From assembly GCF_029392095.1 (NCBI RefSeq), contig NZ_CP113930.1:1437001-1501000 (forward strand): a stretch of DNA of 64,000 nt, read 5' to 3'. Both the position numbers and the translations under genes were made by a program. Positions 1 through 8,691 of this stretch are shown here, piece by piece (position 1 is the first letter of the stretch; each line of letters opens with the position of its first letter). This DNA comes from Lactobacillus sp. ESL0700. GTDB lineage: Bacteria > Bacillota > Bacilli > Lactobacillales > Lactobacillaceae. The notes under the pieces were generated by a model. The model made no database searches and had not been told where the DNA came from. It saw only the letters and a list, made by a program, of their open reading frames with translations.

Positions 1-1553
1 GCATTTTCAAACCACAAAGTATACTTGCACTTCATCACCACTTGGTCGGGGCTGGCCGCAACTGGCTGCAGGACATCAAGTAATGCCCTTTGAGAAACTG
101 ACAAGACTGATTGTAAGTCTGGCCAAATATCTCTCAATGCAATTAAATCTTGCTTAGTAGCATTTTCTAGCACATGGTATACTTGCTTACGATTTTGCTC
201 ATTAGCACGTTCAGTATTCCGCACGCGTGGCTTCTTCTTAGGCTTTTCAACTGTCGAACTAGCCTGTGCTGTTTTCTTAACGGGCGCTGATCCTGAATCA
301 ATATGGTAAACCTGATCACGACTATTGCTGCGTGGCTGACTAGATAATTTAGAAAATTTTTCGGTTAAATCAACCACTTGCTTTTTTAAAGCAGTAATTT
401 CAGCCTGTAAATCGGCATTCTTACCACTAGTTACAGTGGCTGCACTTGAAGCAGCAGCCGGCAAAGCAGCACTTGCTTGTTGCTCGTTAGTACTTGCAAC
501 GAGGAATACTTCCAGCGGAATCTGTTGCTGGTTGGTATAACGCAAATCATTTAGTGCATCATTAGCCGCCGCAATCAGTTGAAAATAACGTTGAGCAGGA
601 ATAGCCGCAATCTTTTGCACAAAATCAGCACTTAAAAAGTTACTCTTGTTTTGCCCGTCAGCCTTGACTACTAGCAAGGCATTAGTTGCCATGTCAATCA
701 GTTCGTCCAAAATGTTTTTGGAAGTGGCACCACTTTGTAATTCTGCTTGAGCTAAAGTCAGCGCTTTAGCCGCGTCTTTTTCTAATAATGCTAGCAAAAT
801 TTCTTCGATTTTTTCTTTAGCAGCAAAACCGGTAATCTGCAGTGCATCATCGTAGTTAACCGTATCTTTTTCATAGCTAAGCAATTGGTCCAAAATGCTC
901 AACGCATCCCGCATCCCGCCGTCAGCGACCTGCGCAATAACAGCTAATGCCTTGTCCTCATACTTAATCTGCTCTTGGTCCAGAATATACTTCATCCGCT
1001 GCTCAAGATCAGCTTGAGCAATCCGCTTAAAATTATAGCGTTGCGTGCGTGAAATAATTGTGGCTGGTACCTTCTGCAATTCGGTTGTCGCCAAAATGAA
1101 GACAACATGCTCTGGCGGTTCCTCCAAGGTCTTAAGCAGCGCATTAAATGCCCCCATCGACAACATATGAACCTCGTCGATAATGTAGACCTTGTACTTA
1201 CCTTGAGTTGGTGCGTATTTAACCTTATCGCGAATTTCACGAATTTCGTCGACACCGTTATTCGAGGCGGCATCAATCTCCATAATGTCGGGCATTGCAC
1301 CCTTATCAGCAGCTAAACAATTAGCACATTCATTGCAGGGCTCGCCATCTTGCAGATTAGTACAGTTCAGAGCTTTGGCAAAAATTTTGGCACACGAAGT
1401 TTTACCAGTTCCCCGGGGACCGGCAAACAAAAAAGCGTGCGAAATCGTACCGCGCTTAATCGCATTTTTTAAAGTATTCGTAATATCTTCTTGGCCAACA
1501 ACACTATCAAAAGTGCGTGGCCGCCATTTGCGGTATAACGCTTGATAAGCCAT
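1..1553 (-). CDS. dnaX: DNA polymerase III subunit gamma/tau (5' part, cut by window edge)
   Basis: Clamp-loader ATPase of the replicative polymerase. Reading the minus strand from 1553 gives an N-terminus starting MAYQALYRKWRPRTF, then the P-loop GPRGTGKTS, a four-cysteine zinc module (CNPCNECANC with an earlier Cys), the Walker-B-type IIDEVHML and a sensor region LEEPPEHVVFILATTE. After about residue 350 comes a low-complexity Ala/Lys/Ser linker and a tau-like tail. The sampled frame stays open to base 1, so the C-terminus lies outside the window. An ATG six bases upstream (1559) is possible, but the AGAGAAAG site is better spaced for 1553. The gene follows ffs and tadA, the usual Firmicutes order. 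I saw no slippery frameshift heptamer. Confidence 0.95.
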   Translation of the reverse strand, partial: MAYQALYRKWRPRTFDSVVGQEDITNTLKNAIKRGTISHAFLFAGPRGTGKTSCAKIFAKALNCTNLQDGEPCNECANCLAADKGAMPDIMEIDAASNNGVDEIREIRDKVKYAPTQGKYKVYIIDEVHMLSMGAFNALLKTLEEPPEHVVFILATTELQKVPATIISRTQRYNFKRIAQADLEQRMKYILDQEQIKYEDKALAVIAQVADGGMRDALSILDQLLSYEKDTVNYDDALQITGFAAKEKIEEILLALLEKDAAKALTLAQAELQSGATSKNILDELIDMATNALLVVKADGQNKSNFLSADFVQKIAAIPAQRYFQLIAAANDALNDLRYTNQQQIPLEVFLVASTNEQQASAALPAAASSAATVTSGKNADLQAEITALKKQVVDLTEKFSKLSSQPRSNSRDQVYHIDSGSAPVKKTAQASSTVEKPKKKPRVRNTERANEQNRKQVYHVLENATKQDLIALRDIWPDLQSVLSVSQRALLDVLQPVAASPDQVVMKCKYTLWFEN

Positions 1554-1570
1554 GTTCATCTTTCTCTAGT

Positions 1571-1606
1571 AAAAAACTCTTAACTCTTTTAAAGAGTTAA
1601 GAGTTT
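1571..1606 (-). terminator. Rho-independent terminator after the SRP RNA gene
   Basis: A near-perfect palindrome (AACTCTTAACTCTTT paired with AAAGAGTTAAGAGTT) is followed on the minus strand by TTTTTT. It lies directly after ffs and just upstream of dnaX, so it ends the short SRP RNA while some transcripts may read into dnaX. Confidence 0.8.
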
Positions 1607-1610
1607 ATTG

Positions 1611-1703
1611 ATATCTAATAAAAGGCACATGCCTAAGCAACCTTAGTGCTGCTACCTTCCGGTCCTGACACGCTTCAGAGGTCAAACATTGCCCAATAGA
1701 TAT
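1611..1703 (-). ncRNA. ffs: Signal recognition particle RNA (4.5S-like, small bacterial type)
   Basis: The minus strand carries the SRP RNA core GTCAGGACCGGAAGGTAGCA (reads from about 1668 to 1649), which is the Ffh-binding hairpin with the GGAA tetraloop and asymmetric loop. The ends pair (ATCTA near 1703 with TAGAT near 1611, and GGGCA with TGCC), giving one long hairpin of about 93 nt. Its place between tadA and dnaX is the typical Firmicutes location. The exact 5' and 3' ends are inferred from the pairing. Confidence 0.9.
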
Positions 1704-1730
1704 GATACCTTATTTAGTGTGAATTTTCCA

Positions 1731-2228
1731 CTACTTTGCCGAATTTTTTGCTAATTTTTGCCGGTGTCGAATTTCTTGAAAAAAGTCCTTCAACATTCGA
1801 CTTGCCTCCTCGCGATACAAGCCGCGCACGACATTCGGGTGGTGGTTAAACTTCTCTACGCTAAACAAATCAACTACGCTGCCAGCAGCACCCGCCTTAG
1901 GATCGAGTGCCCCGTAAAAGACATTCTTAATACGCGAGTTGATGATTGCGCCGGCACACATCGAGCATGGTTCCAGGGTCACAAACAGACTGCAATCAAT
2001 TAGCCGCCAGCTATTCAGCCTCTGACAAGCCTGCCTAATTGCCATCATCTCAGCGTGCTGCGTGCCATCTTGATCAAGTTCACGCCGATTATAGCCAACG
2101 CCAATCACTTGGCCATCAGGATCAATTACCACTGCACCAATCGGCACTTCACCTAAAGTCTGCGCCTTCTTCGCTTGGTCAAAGGCCAGCTGCATGTACT
2201 TCTTCTTATCTTCACTGGAAAAATCCAT
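1731..2228 (-). CDS. tadA: tRNA adenosine(34) deaminase TadA
   Basis: Converts A34 of tRNA-Arg(ACG) to inosine in the cytoplasm. The 165-residue protein has the zinc/catalytic motifs HAEMMAI and PCSMCAGA of the cytidine-deaminase fold, and the usual family length. The reading frame is open further upstream, but the ATG at 2228 overlaps the stop of the methyltransferase gene (TAATG) and gives the usual short N-terminus MDFSSEDKKKYM, so I chose it; the overlap suggests translational coupling. The SRP RNA gene follows immediately. Confidence 0.93.
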   Translation of the reverse strand: MDFSSEDKKKYMQLAFDQAKKAQTLGEVPIGAVVIDPDGQVIGVGYNRRELDQDGTQHAEMMAIRQACQRLNSWRLIDCSLFVTLEPCSMCAGAIINSRIKNVFYGALDPKAGAAGSVVDLFSVEKFNHHPNVVRGLYREEASRMLKDFFQEIRHRQKLAKNSAK

Positions 2229-2848
2229 TAGCTGTTCACTGCCTGCAAAATATAGTAACCCTTGTCCCGCGTGACAACGGTGCAATTACCAAAAGTAGCA
2301 TTGAGCAGCTTACGGGCACTCGGCTCCCCCTGCTTCTTCTGAATAACAACCAACAAGACGCCATTAGCTACCAAGTGATCCTTAGCTCCAGCCAAAATGC
2401 CAGAAACCACTTTTTTACCAGCACGAATTGGCGGATTGGTTAAAATAAGACCAAACTTCTTTTCTTCAGGAACATTTTGATAAATATCAGACTGGTAAAT
2501 CGTGACATTGCTAATATGATTTAGTTCCGCATTTTTACGGGCCAATTCTAACCCGCGCTCGTTAACATCAACCAGGTCAACGGTTTGCTTGGGCCAAAAT
2601 TTTGCCGCAAATAAGCCCAATGGGCCATAACCTGCACCAACATCTAAAATATTGCTTGCTGGGAAAATCACATCTGCCATTGCCTTAATTAAAACACCGG
2701 ACCCATAGTCAACCCGCATTTTTGAAAAAACACCGGCGTCGGTGTTGAACTTTAAATCCACGCCACCTACATGATAGTCAACAACATGCTCATCATGCTT
2801 GGCCGTTGGATTAGCCGCAAAATACATTTGATTTTTTTCGTTAGCCAT
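2228..2848 (-). CDS. Class I SAM-dependent methyltransferase, RsmC-like
   Basis: A 206-residue single-domain methyltransferase. The SAM-binding motif I is LDVGAGYGPLG (about residues 66-76) and the catalytic loop is LTNPPIRAGK, the NPPxRxGK form typical of RsmC-type guanine-N2 methyltransferases acting on 16S rRNA. The Firmicutes proteins of this type are about 200 residues and lack the N-terminal half of the E. coli enzyme, as here. It is coupled to tadA by a one-base overlap, which fits a role in RNA modification. The exact target base is inferred from the family. Confidence 0.8.
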   Translation of the reverse strand: MANEKNQMYFAANPTAKHDEHVVDYHVGGVDLKFNTDAGVFSKMRVDYGSGVLIKAMADVIFPASNILDVGAGYGPLGLFAAKFWPKQTVDLVDVNERGLELARKNAELNHISNVTIYQSDIYQNVPEEKKFGLILTNPPIRAGKKVVSGILAGAKDHLVANGVLLVVIQKKQGEPSARKLLNATFGNCTVVTRDKGYYILQAVNS

Positions 2849-2917
2849 TACTCGCTCATTTCTAAATTAAACTCTTTACTAATTATTTTACTACCATAAT
2901 AACCGATAGTTAAAATG

Positions 2918-4057
2918 TTACTCTGGCAAAAATGTCCCCGGCGCAATATGCTGCAAAATAGTATACCCAACTTTCTTTTCCTTGGCTGCACTATTATTAG
3001 TTTGGTTCAAAAACATGACAATCCCAGTTTGATTATCAGAAGTTAATTGCACCCACATGCCAAAGTGCGTGCCGTGCAGATTACCATAAGCAATCTTCAG
3101 CTTACCAGATTTTTTAATGTGCAGGCCACCGGAATACGCCGTCGTCTTGCTTGCCAGATTAGTTAAATATTGAAACTGCTTCTGCGTCAAAATCGTGCCG
3201 TCAGTTAAACCGCATTGAATTTGGTAATATTCCATTGGCGTCGTTAACAAATTACCAGCGCCCAGCATTTGTGAAGCGAATGCTTTCGTCAGGTAAACAG
3301 GATTACGATAATTCGCACCACCATTAGCATAGTATGATCCCGCAATTAACTTGGATTTAGGCAAAGATGCTGCCGTAAATGTACTTGTGAGGCCAAGTGG
3401 CTTAACAATTCGCTTCCGCAAATTGGTCTGGTAAGATTGCCCAGTCTCCTGCCGGATAATTCCAGCCAGCAGAATATAATTCGCGTTATTATAATGATAT
3501 TTACCAACCTTCGCAAACGAAAATTGATTGGCGTTTGCGATTGTCATCTTAATTGCTGCACTTTCGGAATAATTGTGATGCCGCCACACTTCAGTATTTG
3601 ACGGTTTAATCCCCGAAGTGTGAGTCAACAAATTGCCTACTGAGATTTTCTGAGCATTCTTTAGGTTAGGAAACCACCGGTCAATTTTTGTATTTTGGTC
3701 AAACTCCTGATTGGTTTCCTTTTTCTCATCCATAATTTGCACAATCATTGCACCCGTGACCACTTTTTGCAATGAACCAGTTGGATACACGACTTTACGA
3801 TTGCCGTTGCCAATTTTGCGATTACTCAAGGCATAGCCATAGCTGATCTTTTGGGGCACGCCATTTTTAATCACGACAATTGATCCACGCACATGGTGCT
3901 TAGCCATTGTTTTCCTGACAAACTTGCGCAGTGCCTGTTTCTTAGATGTTGCCGCCTGCACCTGAACCGGCTGCACTGTCTGAAAGCCCAAGACACCAGC
4001 ATTAAGCGTCATTACTAATCCAATTATTCCAATTTTAAAAATATTTTGCTTCTTCAC
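2918..4057 (-). CDS. Exported serine hydrolase of the beta-lactamase/PBP4* family
   Basis: A 379-residue exported protein with an N-terminal signal peptide (basic start, hydrophobic stretch, cleavage likely after VQAA near residue 36). The class-C-type catalytic motifs are visible: SLQK (SxxK nucleophile, about residue 95), YNN (YxN, about residue 190) and HGTHFG in the place of the KTG/HxG motif. Such proteins are low-molecular-weight penicillin-binding or esterase-like enzymes at the cell surface; the substrate cannot be told from sequence. The start codon is GTG. The gene is monocistronic and precedes the cell-wall enzyme block. Confidence 0.8.
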   Translation of the reverse strand: MKKQNIFKIGIIGLVMTLNAGVLGFQTVQPVQVQAATSKKQALRKFVRKTMAKHHVRGSIVVIKNGVPQKISYGYALSNRKIGNGNRKVVYPTGSLQKVVTGAMIVQIMDEKKETNQEFDQNTKIDRWFPNLKNAQKISVGNLLTHTSGIKPSNTEVWRHHNYSESAAIKMTIANANQFSFAKVGKYHYNNANYILLAGIIRQETGQSYQTNLRKRIVKPLGLTSTFTAASLPKSKLIAGSYYANGGANYRNPVYLTKAFASQMLGAGNLLTTPMEYYQIQCGLTDGTILTQKQFQYLTNLASKTTAYSGGLHIKKSGKLKIAYGNLHGTHFGMWVQLTSDNQTGIVMFLNQTNNSAAKEKKVGYTILQHIAPGTFLPE

Positions 4058-4249
4058 AGTTCTTCGTTAATATTCCAATCCATTCTTTTTAAACTTTTAT
4101 TGCCAAACGTATACTCAGATAACAATAATGTTTTTGTTCCTGTTATTCAAGTTTAACAAAAATGAAAAACAAGTGTTTTACCATTTTATCTCTTTTCAGT
4201 GACAAAAGATGAGCTTATAATGGGGTTAATTAAATATGGGAGATAGAAA

Positions 4250-4795
4250 ATGAAATTAAAACACACTTTATTAATCGTAACGGCTTTGATTACATTGGGT
4301 ACCAGCTCGGCAATTGCGCCACAGCCTGCTGCAGCAACCACTGTCAAAGCTAAGAAAATCAAATCTTATCCTAAAAATATGCGGGGCACGTGGTATTACT
4401 ATGATACTTACACGAAAAAGCTCGACAAGGAAGTTTTCACTAAAAAGACCGCTAAGTTTTACGTTGGCAAAAAGAAGGTCGGCTATACCAAATTGCACGC
4501 TTATACCAAGCATGATCCATATACCAATGATAAAGCTATCTTAAAGAAGACGGCTCACTGGACATACGCTGACGACACGATCACCGTAAATGGTATCATT
4601 TGGCTTAACATCCGTGGTTGGAATCAAGGAATGGGCGACGGTGAATACTATAACGTGGCTACCTTTGACAACAATGAGGTTTTGACCAGTGCTAGCGGTG
4701 CTAAAATTTGGGTTGACCATCATGCATACCGCACACCAGAATTGGCCAAGGCCTTGAAGAACAAGCATTATCAATATTTTAGCTATCAAAAATAA
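4250..4795 (+). CDS. Small secreted protein of unknown function
   Basis: A 181-residue protein with a clear signal peptide (MKLKH, hydrophobic core, cleavage likely after PAAAT near residue 31) and a lysine/tyrosine-rich mature part. A region SYPKNMRGTWYYYD followed by tryptophan- and tyrosine-rich strands suggests a small beta-barrel-like exported domain of a kind common in lactobacilli, but I do not recognise a named family and see no catalytic motif. The ribosome-binding site GGGAGA lies 6 bases before the ATG. A bidirectional hairpin separates it from the SLAP-CAP gene. Confidence 0.7.
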   Translation: MKLKHTLLIVTALITLGTSSAIAPQPAAATTVKAKKIKSYPKNMRGTWYYYDTYTKKLDKEVFTKKTAKFYVGKKKVGYTKLHAYTKHDPYTNDKAILKKTAHWTYADDTITVNGIIWLNIRGWNQGMGDGEYYNVATFDNNEVLTSASGAKIWVDHHAYRTPELAKALKNKHYQYFSYQK

Positions 4796-4826
4796 ATAAA
4801 AGCACTTCGCAATGAAGTGCTTTTAT
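4796..4826. terminator. Bidirectional terminator between convergent genes
   Basis: AGCACTTC and GAAGTGCT form an 8-bp stem with a 5-base loop, flanked by A and T runs on both sides. It serves the secreted-protein gene on the plus strand and the SLAP-CAP gene on the minus strand. Confidence 0.75.
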
Positions 4827-4841
4827 TGTCGTAATTTTAAC

Positions 4842-5864
4842 TTAATATGTTACCCCAACAGATGAATAAATATAATCGTCTTCGGTTGCTGCACCAACGC
4901 CAATTGTCTTGTCATTTGCGTTAAGCAAAATATCCCGGTGACCCCAGTTGGAATCGGCATCATTATAAATGTATTCATAGATTGCAACATCGGCAATTTC
5001 TGCTGACGTGCCACCAGTTGGTGATTGCTCTAACTCATTATTATTATGGTTTACAACCCAGCCCCACGGATCCATTGCGATACATTCGGCAATACTATGA
5101 TAGCTAATACCTGCATTATCAAAGTAATTTTCCAAAATAAAGTTTCCAGCTGCGTCTACGTGTTCAAAGTTGCTTGGCAACAATGCAGACCGTTGTTGTA
5201 CAACTTCGTCATAATGAGGATCTTCTGTTACTGGTGCTAGATTGCGCTTCGCACGTTCGGCATTCAGATCCTTTAAAAATTCTGCCCGGAATTCACTAAT
5301 TGAAAAGTCATCAATTGTATGTTTCTTGGGCTTTTTTGCTGGCTTGGCTGGTTCAGGTTTTGTTGCACCTGTTGGTTTATTTTCACTTGGCTTGGCTGGT
5401 TCAGGTTTTGTTGCATCAGCCGGCTTAGTTTCACCTGGCTTTGGCAGTTCTGGCTTCGTTATATTAGTTGGAGTAGAATTTTCAATTGATGAGGTACTTG
5501 AACCTGAATTAGTCGAATTATTATTAGCTGGTGCTGGCTTTGCCTTCAGCAACTTAACCTTACTAATTAAGACATATCTGCCATGACCAATTGCATAATA
5601 CTTCTTGCCCCGGATCTTTTTCGTGCCATAAATTGTAATTTTTTTGCCCTTTTTCAGGACTTTTTTACCAACACGATGACCCTTTTTATTGTAAACACGA
5701 GCATTTTTCTTAAGCTTAGCCTTCTTAGTTAATGCTGGAACACTCAATGTGGTTTTTGCGGTCACCGTATCGGCATTCACAGCATCACTGCTCAGAGCCA
5801 AGCTTCCCCAAGTACACCCAAGAGCAACTGTTGCAATCATAATTTTGCGATAATTAATTTTCAT
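4842..5864 (-). CDS. Exported SLAP domain plus CAP/SCP-domain surface protein
   Basis: A 340-residue surface protein. Domains in order: signal peptide (residues 1-31); one SLAP-type module (about 45-105, with ARVYNKKGHRVGKK and a YYAIGHGRYVLI end) that binds the cell wall or S-layer; a Pro/Lys linker with repeated KPEPAKP units (about 110-190); and a CAP domain (about 195-340) with the family's LNAERAKRNL and WGHRDILLN segments. Function of bacterial CAP domains is uncertain. The start at 5864 is chosen because AAGGATGGAG precedes it; an upstream in-frame start lacks a site. The SLAP module resembles those at the end of the giant SRR protein. Confidence 0.82.
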   Translation of the reverse strand: MKINYRKIMIATVALGCTWGSLALSSDAVNADTVTAKTTLSVPALTKKAKLKKNARVYNKKGHRVGKKVLKKGKKITIYGTKKIRGKKYYAIGHGRYVLISKVKLLKAKPAPANNNSTNSGSSTSSIENSTPTNITKPELPKPGETKPADATKPEPAKPSENKPTGATKPEPAKPAKKPKKHTIDDFSISEFRAEFLKDLNAERAKRNLAPVTEDPHYDEVVQQRSALLPSNFEHVDAAGNFILENYFDNAGISYHSIAECIAMDPWGWVVNHNNNELEQSPTGGTSAEIADVAIYEYIYNDADSNWGHRDILLNANDKTIGVGAATEDDYIYSSVGVTY

Positions 5865-5944
5865 TTTTCTCCATCCTTTTAAATACACAATATACCAAAT
5901 ATCATAGTTTTAATTTGGGCTTTAGGCAATCCCCTGCGCAATAT

Positions 5945-6496
5945 TTACTTAATAATCACGCGCATCCCCGTTGGCGCATGGTGATAAAACCACCGCGCAT
6001 CGCTGGTGCTTAAATGAATGCAGCCATGAGAAGTTGGCTTTTTACCCAAATTCTTGGCAACCGACTTAATCGTTTTATGTTGCAGAGTGCGCGGGTTTTC
6101 ATGAAACAAGTACAGCCCGCCTTGCAGCCAGCCAACCGCATATCTGGCACCCATTTTTTCACTAGCTGAGTAAAACCACGGTGCGCGATAAGTATTTATC
6201 TTGTAATTGCCCCGTGGTGTTTGGTGATGCGCACCAGTAGAAACATAAAATTCATAGCGCGTCTTTTTGCCCCGCTTCAAATATGCCCGCTGCTTCTTAA
6301 GAGACACAATGATGCGGTCCTTTTTGGCGCTTAAGTGCTTGGGATACGGTTTAATTTCAGATGATTTTGTGTAGCTAATCGGCTCGCGCATATCCGCCTG
6401 TGGCACCTCATCACTAGCAGTGACTGACAATGGGCGACTCAATGCAAGACCGCCAACTACCAAGCTGACGCCTAGCAACCAAACTTTTTTAATCAT
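5945..6496 (-). CDS. L,D-transpeptidase (YkuD family), exported
   Basis: A 183-residue exported enzyme with an N-terminal signal peptide and a single YkuD domain (about residues 60-183). The catalytic motif is SHGCIHLS near residue 157, with the nucleophilic Cys and the preceding His/Gly; a His stands where many family members have Arg (SHGCIRL). These enzymes make 3-3 peptidoglycan cross-links or attach proteins to the wall. The start is 13 bases after the stop of the D,D-carboxypeptidase gene, so the two are probably co-transcribed; together they could make and use tetrapeptide stems. Confidence 0.87.
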   Translation of the reverse strand: MIKKVWLLGVSLVVGGLALSRPLSVTASDEVPQADMREPISYTKSSEIKPYPKHLSAKKDRIIVSLKKQRAYLKRGKKTRYEFYVSTGAHHQTPRGNYKINTYRAPWFYSASEKMGARYAVGWLQGGLYLFHENPRTLQHKTIKSVAKNLGKKPTSHGCIHLSTSDARWFYHHAPTGMRVIIK

Positions 6497-6509
6497 TAAT
6501 TTTTCTTTC

Positions 6510-7487
6510 CTAATTATTTACATTCCGATAAGCAAAACGCATTAACTTAACTGTATCGGAAAATTCATTTTCATCATTTAGCACAACTGTAATCAAGCCA
6601 TCGCCTTTGCGGCAACTGCCAACAAAGCAGTAGCCAGCACGTGGTGTCCAGCCAGTCTTCATCCCGTCAAGCTTAAAAGATTTATGGTAGTACTTGTGCC
6701 CCGGCAACATTCGGTTCTCGTTGACCAGCCATTGACCCGCGACTTTCATCGACCCAGTAGCAAAATACTTCATCAAACTGGGATAATCATGAGCGACGTG
6801 GTAAGCCACAATTGCTAAACTCTTAGCTGATAACAAATTGCCCGAAGTCTTGCCACCCTTGACGTAATAACCGTAGCGAGCCAGATCGTCATTTTCAAGT
6901 CCTGATGATGAGACAAAGCGAGCCTTAATCTGCCACAATTTGGCCTGTTTGTTCATCATCGTGATAAATTTACGGTTTGACCCAGCAACCCATTGCCCTA
7001 AGCGAATTGCCGAATTGTCGTCAGAGTCAATAATCGCTGATTCCAGTAACTGCTTAACCGTATACTTGTGGCCCTTTTTGGCATGAAAGCCATTAAAGCC
7101 TGGGTCAGCGCCCATTTTAATTAATGACTTGGAAAAGCTAAGCCGCTGATTCCAATCTTGAGGATAACTGGCCAACTTGCGTCTGGCTAAATAAATCGTC
7201 ATTAATTTTCCAGTTGATGCGATTAAACGTTGTTTATCGGCATTTTTTTGCAATAAAGTCGCACCAGTTTTGCGATTAAGTACAATATATGCCTTTGCTT
7301 TAGTCTTTGGCTTTTTAGCAGTTATTCGGTCGCCGCTCTGACCAACTGTTGCGGCCTGATGATGACTATATAGTTGTGGATTATTCTCATCAGTTAATCC
7401 TGTACTAGTAGCCTTAACAGGAATAACTATGAAAATTAACAGACAAAATATTACAGCTATTCCAAAAGAGCAGCGCCTAGTTTTCAA
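6510..7487 (-). CDS. D-alanyl-D-alanine carboxypeptidase (peptidase S11, DacA type)
   Basis: A 325-residue exported low-molecular-weight PBP that trims the terminal D-Ala from peptidoglycan stems. A signal peptide covers about residues 1-27. The SxxK motif is STGKLM (about residue 90) and the KTG motif is KTGWT (about residue 275). The middle SxN motif is not standard: the region reads IIDSDDNSAI, so either the Asn is shifted by one or it is SDD. No clear C-terminal amphipathic membrane anchor of the PBP5 type is seen. The start codon is TTG after a strong GGAGGAGG site. Confidence 0.85.
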   Translation of the reverse strand: MKTRRCSFGIAVIFCLLIFIVIPVKATSTGLTDENNPQLYSHHQAATVGQSGDRITAKKPKTKAKAYIVLNRKTGATLLQKNADKQRLIASTGKLMTIYLARRKLASYPQDWNQRLSFSKSLIKMGADPGFNGFHAKKGHKYTVKQLLESAIIDSDDNSAIRLGQWVAGSNRKFITMMNKQAKLWQIKARFVSSSGLENDDLARYGYYVKGGKTSGNLLSAKSLAIVAYHVAHDYPSLMKYFATGSMKVAGQWLVNENRMLPGHKYYHKSFKLDGMKTGWTPRAGYCFVGSCRKGDGLITVVLNDENEFSDTVKLMRFAYRNVNN

Positions 7488-7604
7488 GATTAAATTCCTC
7501 CTCCACGACTATCTATTAATATTTATTTTAAAAAATCAATTCATGTAGTTTATTATAGTATAAAATACTAACTGTGTATCGTATTTTTAAGAAAGGATTT
7601 CAAT

Positions 7605-8651
7605 ATGTCAATTAAAGCCAAGCACTTCTTAACTGCTCTGTTAATCAGCGCGGCATGTATTTATAGTGCCAACGTTAAAGTCATGGCTGCCACTCAAGAA
7701 CCAGCCTCAACTAATACCCCTAGTCAAACGTCACAAGATAATAACCAACAACCTGCTCCAGCGGATCCATCTACTGTAAACTCTGAGCCCGTTATTTATC
7801 AGCAACAGGGATCAGGCATTATCTTCCAAACGCATTATGGCTTCAGTAAAAAGCTAAACCAAAAGGGCAAGGCAGCTAAAGGCTACTATAATAAACGCAT
7901 TAACTATTCTAAAGTTGCCCAAACTGCTAAGGGGACTTTTGTTAAAACAAAACATGGCTGGCTAAACAAAAAGGCCTTCAATCAATATTTAATTACTAAA
8001 AGCAAATTAAATTACAAGATGAAAGTTATTGCCAATGCTTCCCTGTATAACAAGCCGGCTCACACTAATGGCGCACGTAAAATCAGTAGTATCAATGAAC
8101 TGGGACTGAAAAACAAATGGGTGCACGTCAATATGATTGCACACACGAATATCAACAGTACTTATTATCGGTTTAGCTTTAACCAACAAAATTATTGGAT
8201 TCAAGGAGCAAAATTAAAGTTCAACCTAAATGCCTTAAAGGGCAGTAATCGCCAGTTAGAGCGAGCTATTACCAAGGGCGAAAAGATGATTGGCCATTCT
8301 GTTTATAACGAAAACACACGCCATTATGATTGTTCAAGCTTTGTTAATTACCTCTATTCAAGCATTGGGCACCATTTAGGCTCGACAACTTTTAGCCAAT
8401 GCAATAATGGTCGTAGCATCAGCTATAAACATAAAAAGCGCGGTGATTTAATTTTCTTTGATGACCAATCTGACGGCCACTTAGCACACGTTGGAATTTA
8501 TCTGGGCAAGGGACTTTTCTTACACGACAGTCCGTATACAATTACCGGCGGCGTTGACGTTTCTAGTTTACATGACGCATTTTGGAATTCTCGTTCTGCC
8601 AAATCCAAGATTGTTCATTACCCTGATGGTATTGTAAGAAGAATTATTTAA
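7605..8651 (+). CDS. Exported NlpC/P60-family peptidoglycan hydrolase
   Basis: A 348-residue exported protein: signal peptide (1-28), a Gln/Asn/Pro-rich low-complexity stretch (about 29-65), a middle region with two SH3b-like basic segments (about 70-205), and a C-terminal NlpC/P60 domain (about 215-340). Catalytic residues are visible in YDCSSFVNYLY (Cys) and AHVGIYLG (His), followed by FLHDS. This family cleaves D-Glu to diamino-acid bonds in wall peptides. AAAGGATT precedes the ATG. It is convergent with the second NlpC/P60 gene, with a terminator between them. Confidence 0.85.
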   Translation: MSIKAKHFLTALLISAACIYSANVKVMAATQEPASTNTPSQTSQDNNQQPAPADPSTVNSEPVIYQQQGSGIIFQTHYGFSKKLNQKGKAAKGYYNKRINYSKVAQTAKGTFVKTKHGWLNKKAFNQYLITKSKLNYKMKVIANASLYNKPAHTNGARKISSINELGLKNKWVHVNMIAHTNINSTYYRFSFNQQNYWIQGAKLKFNLNALKGSNRQLERAITKGEKMIGHSVYNENTRHYDCSSFVNYLYSSIGHHLGSTTFSQCNNGRSISYKHKKRGDLIFFDDQSDGHLAHVGIYLGKGLFLHDSPYTITGGVDVSSLHDAFWNSRSAKSKIVHYPDGIVRRII

Positions 8652-8654
8652 AAG

Positions 8655-8685
8655 CAAAAAGCACTTCGATTTGAAGTGCTTTTGT
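8655..8685. terminator. Bidirectional terminator between the two NlpC/P60 genes
   Basis: AAAAGCACTTC pairs with GAAGTGCTTTT around a GATTT loop. A/T runs on both sides let it serve both converging genes. The stem is the same sequence as in the hairpin at 4796-4826. Confidence 0.75.
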
Positions 8686-8691
8686 TAATTA

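Noticed and set aside
1107-1545. Plus-strand open frames opposite dnaX
   Set aside because: They are antisense to a highly conserved gene and encode nothing recognisable.
1-1553. Possible programmed frameshift in dnaX
   Set aside because: The sampled frame stays open and I found no slippery A-run followed by a hairpin in the visible part.
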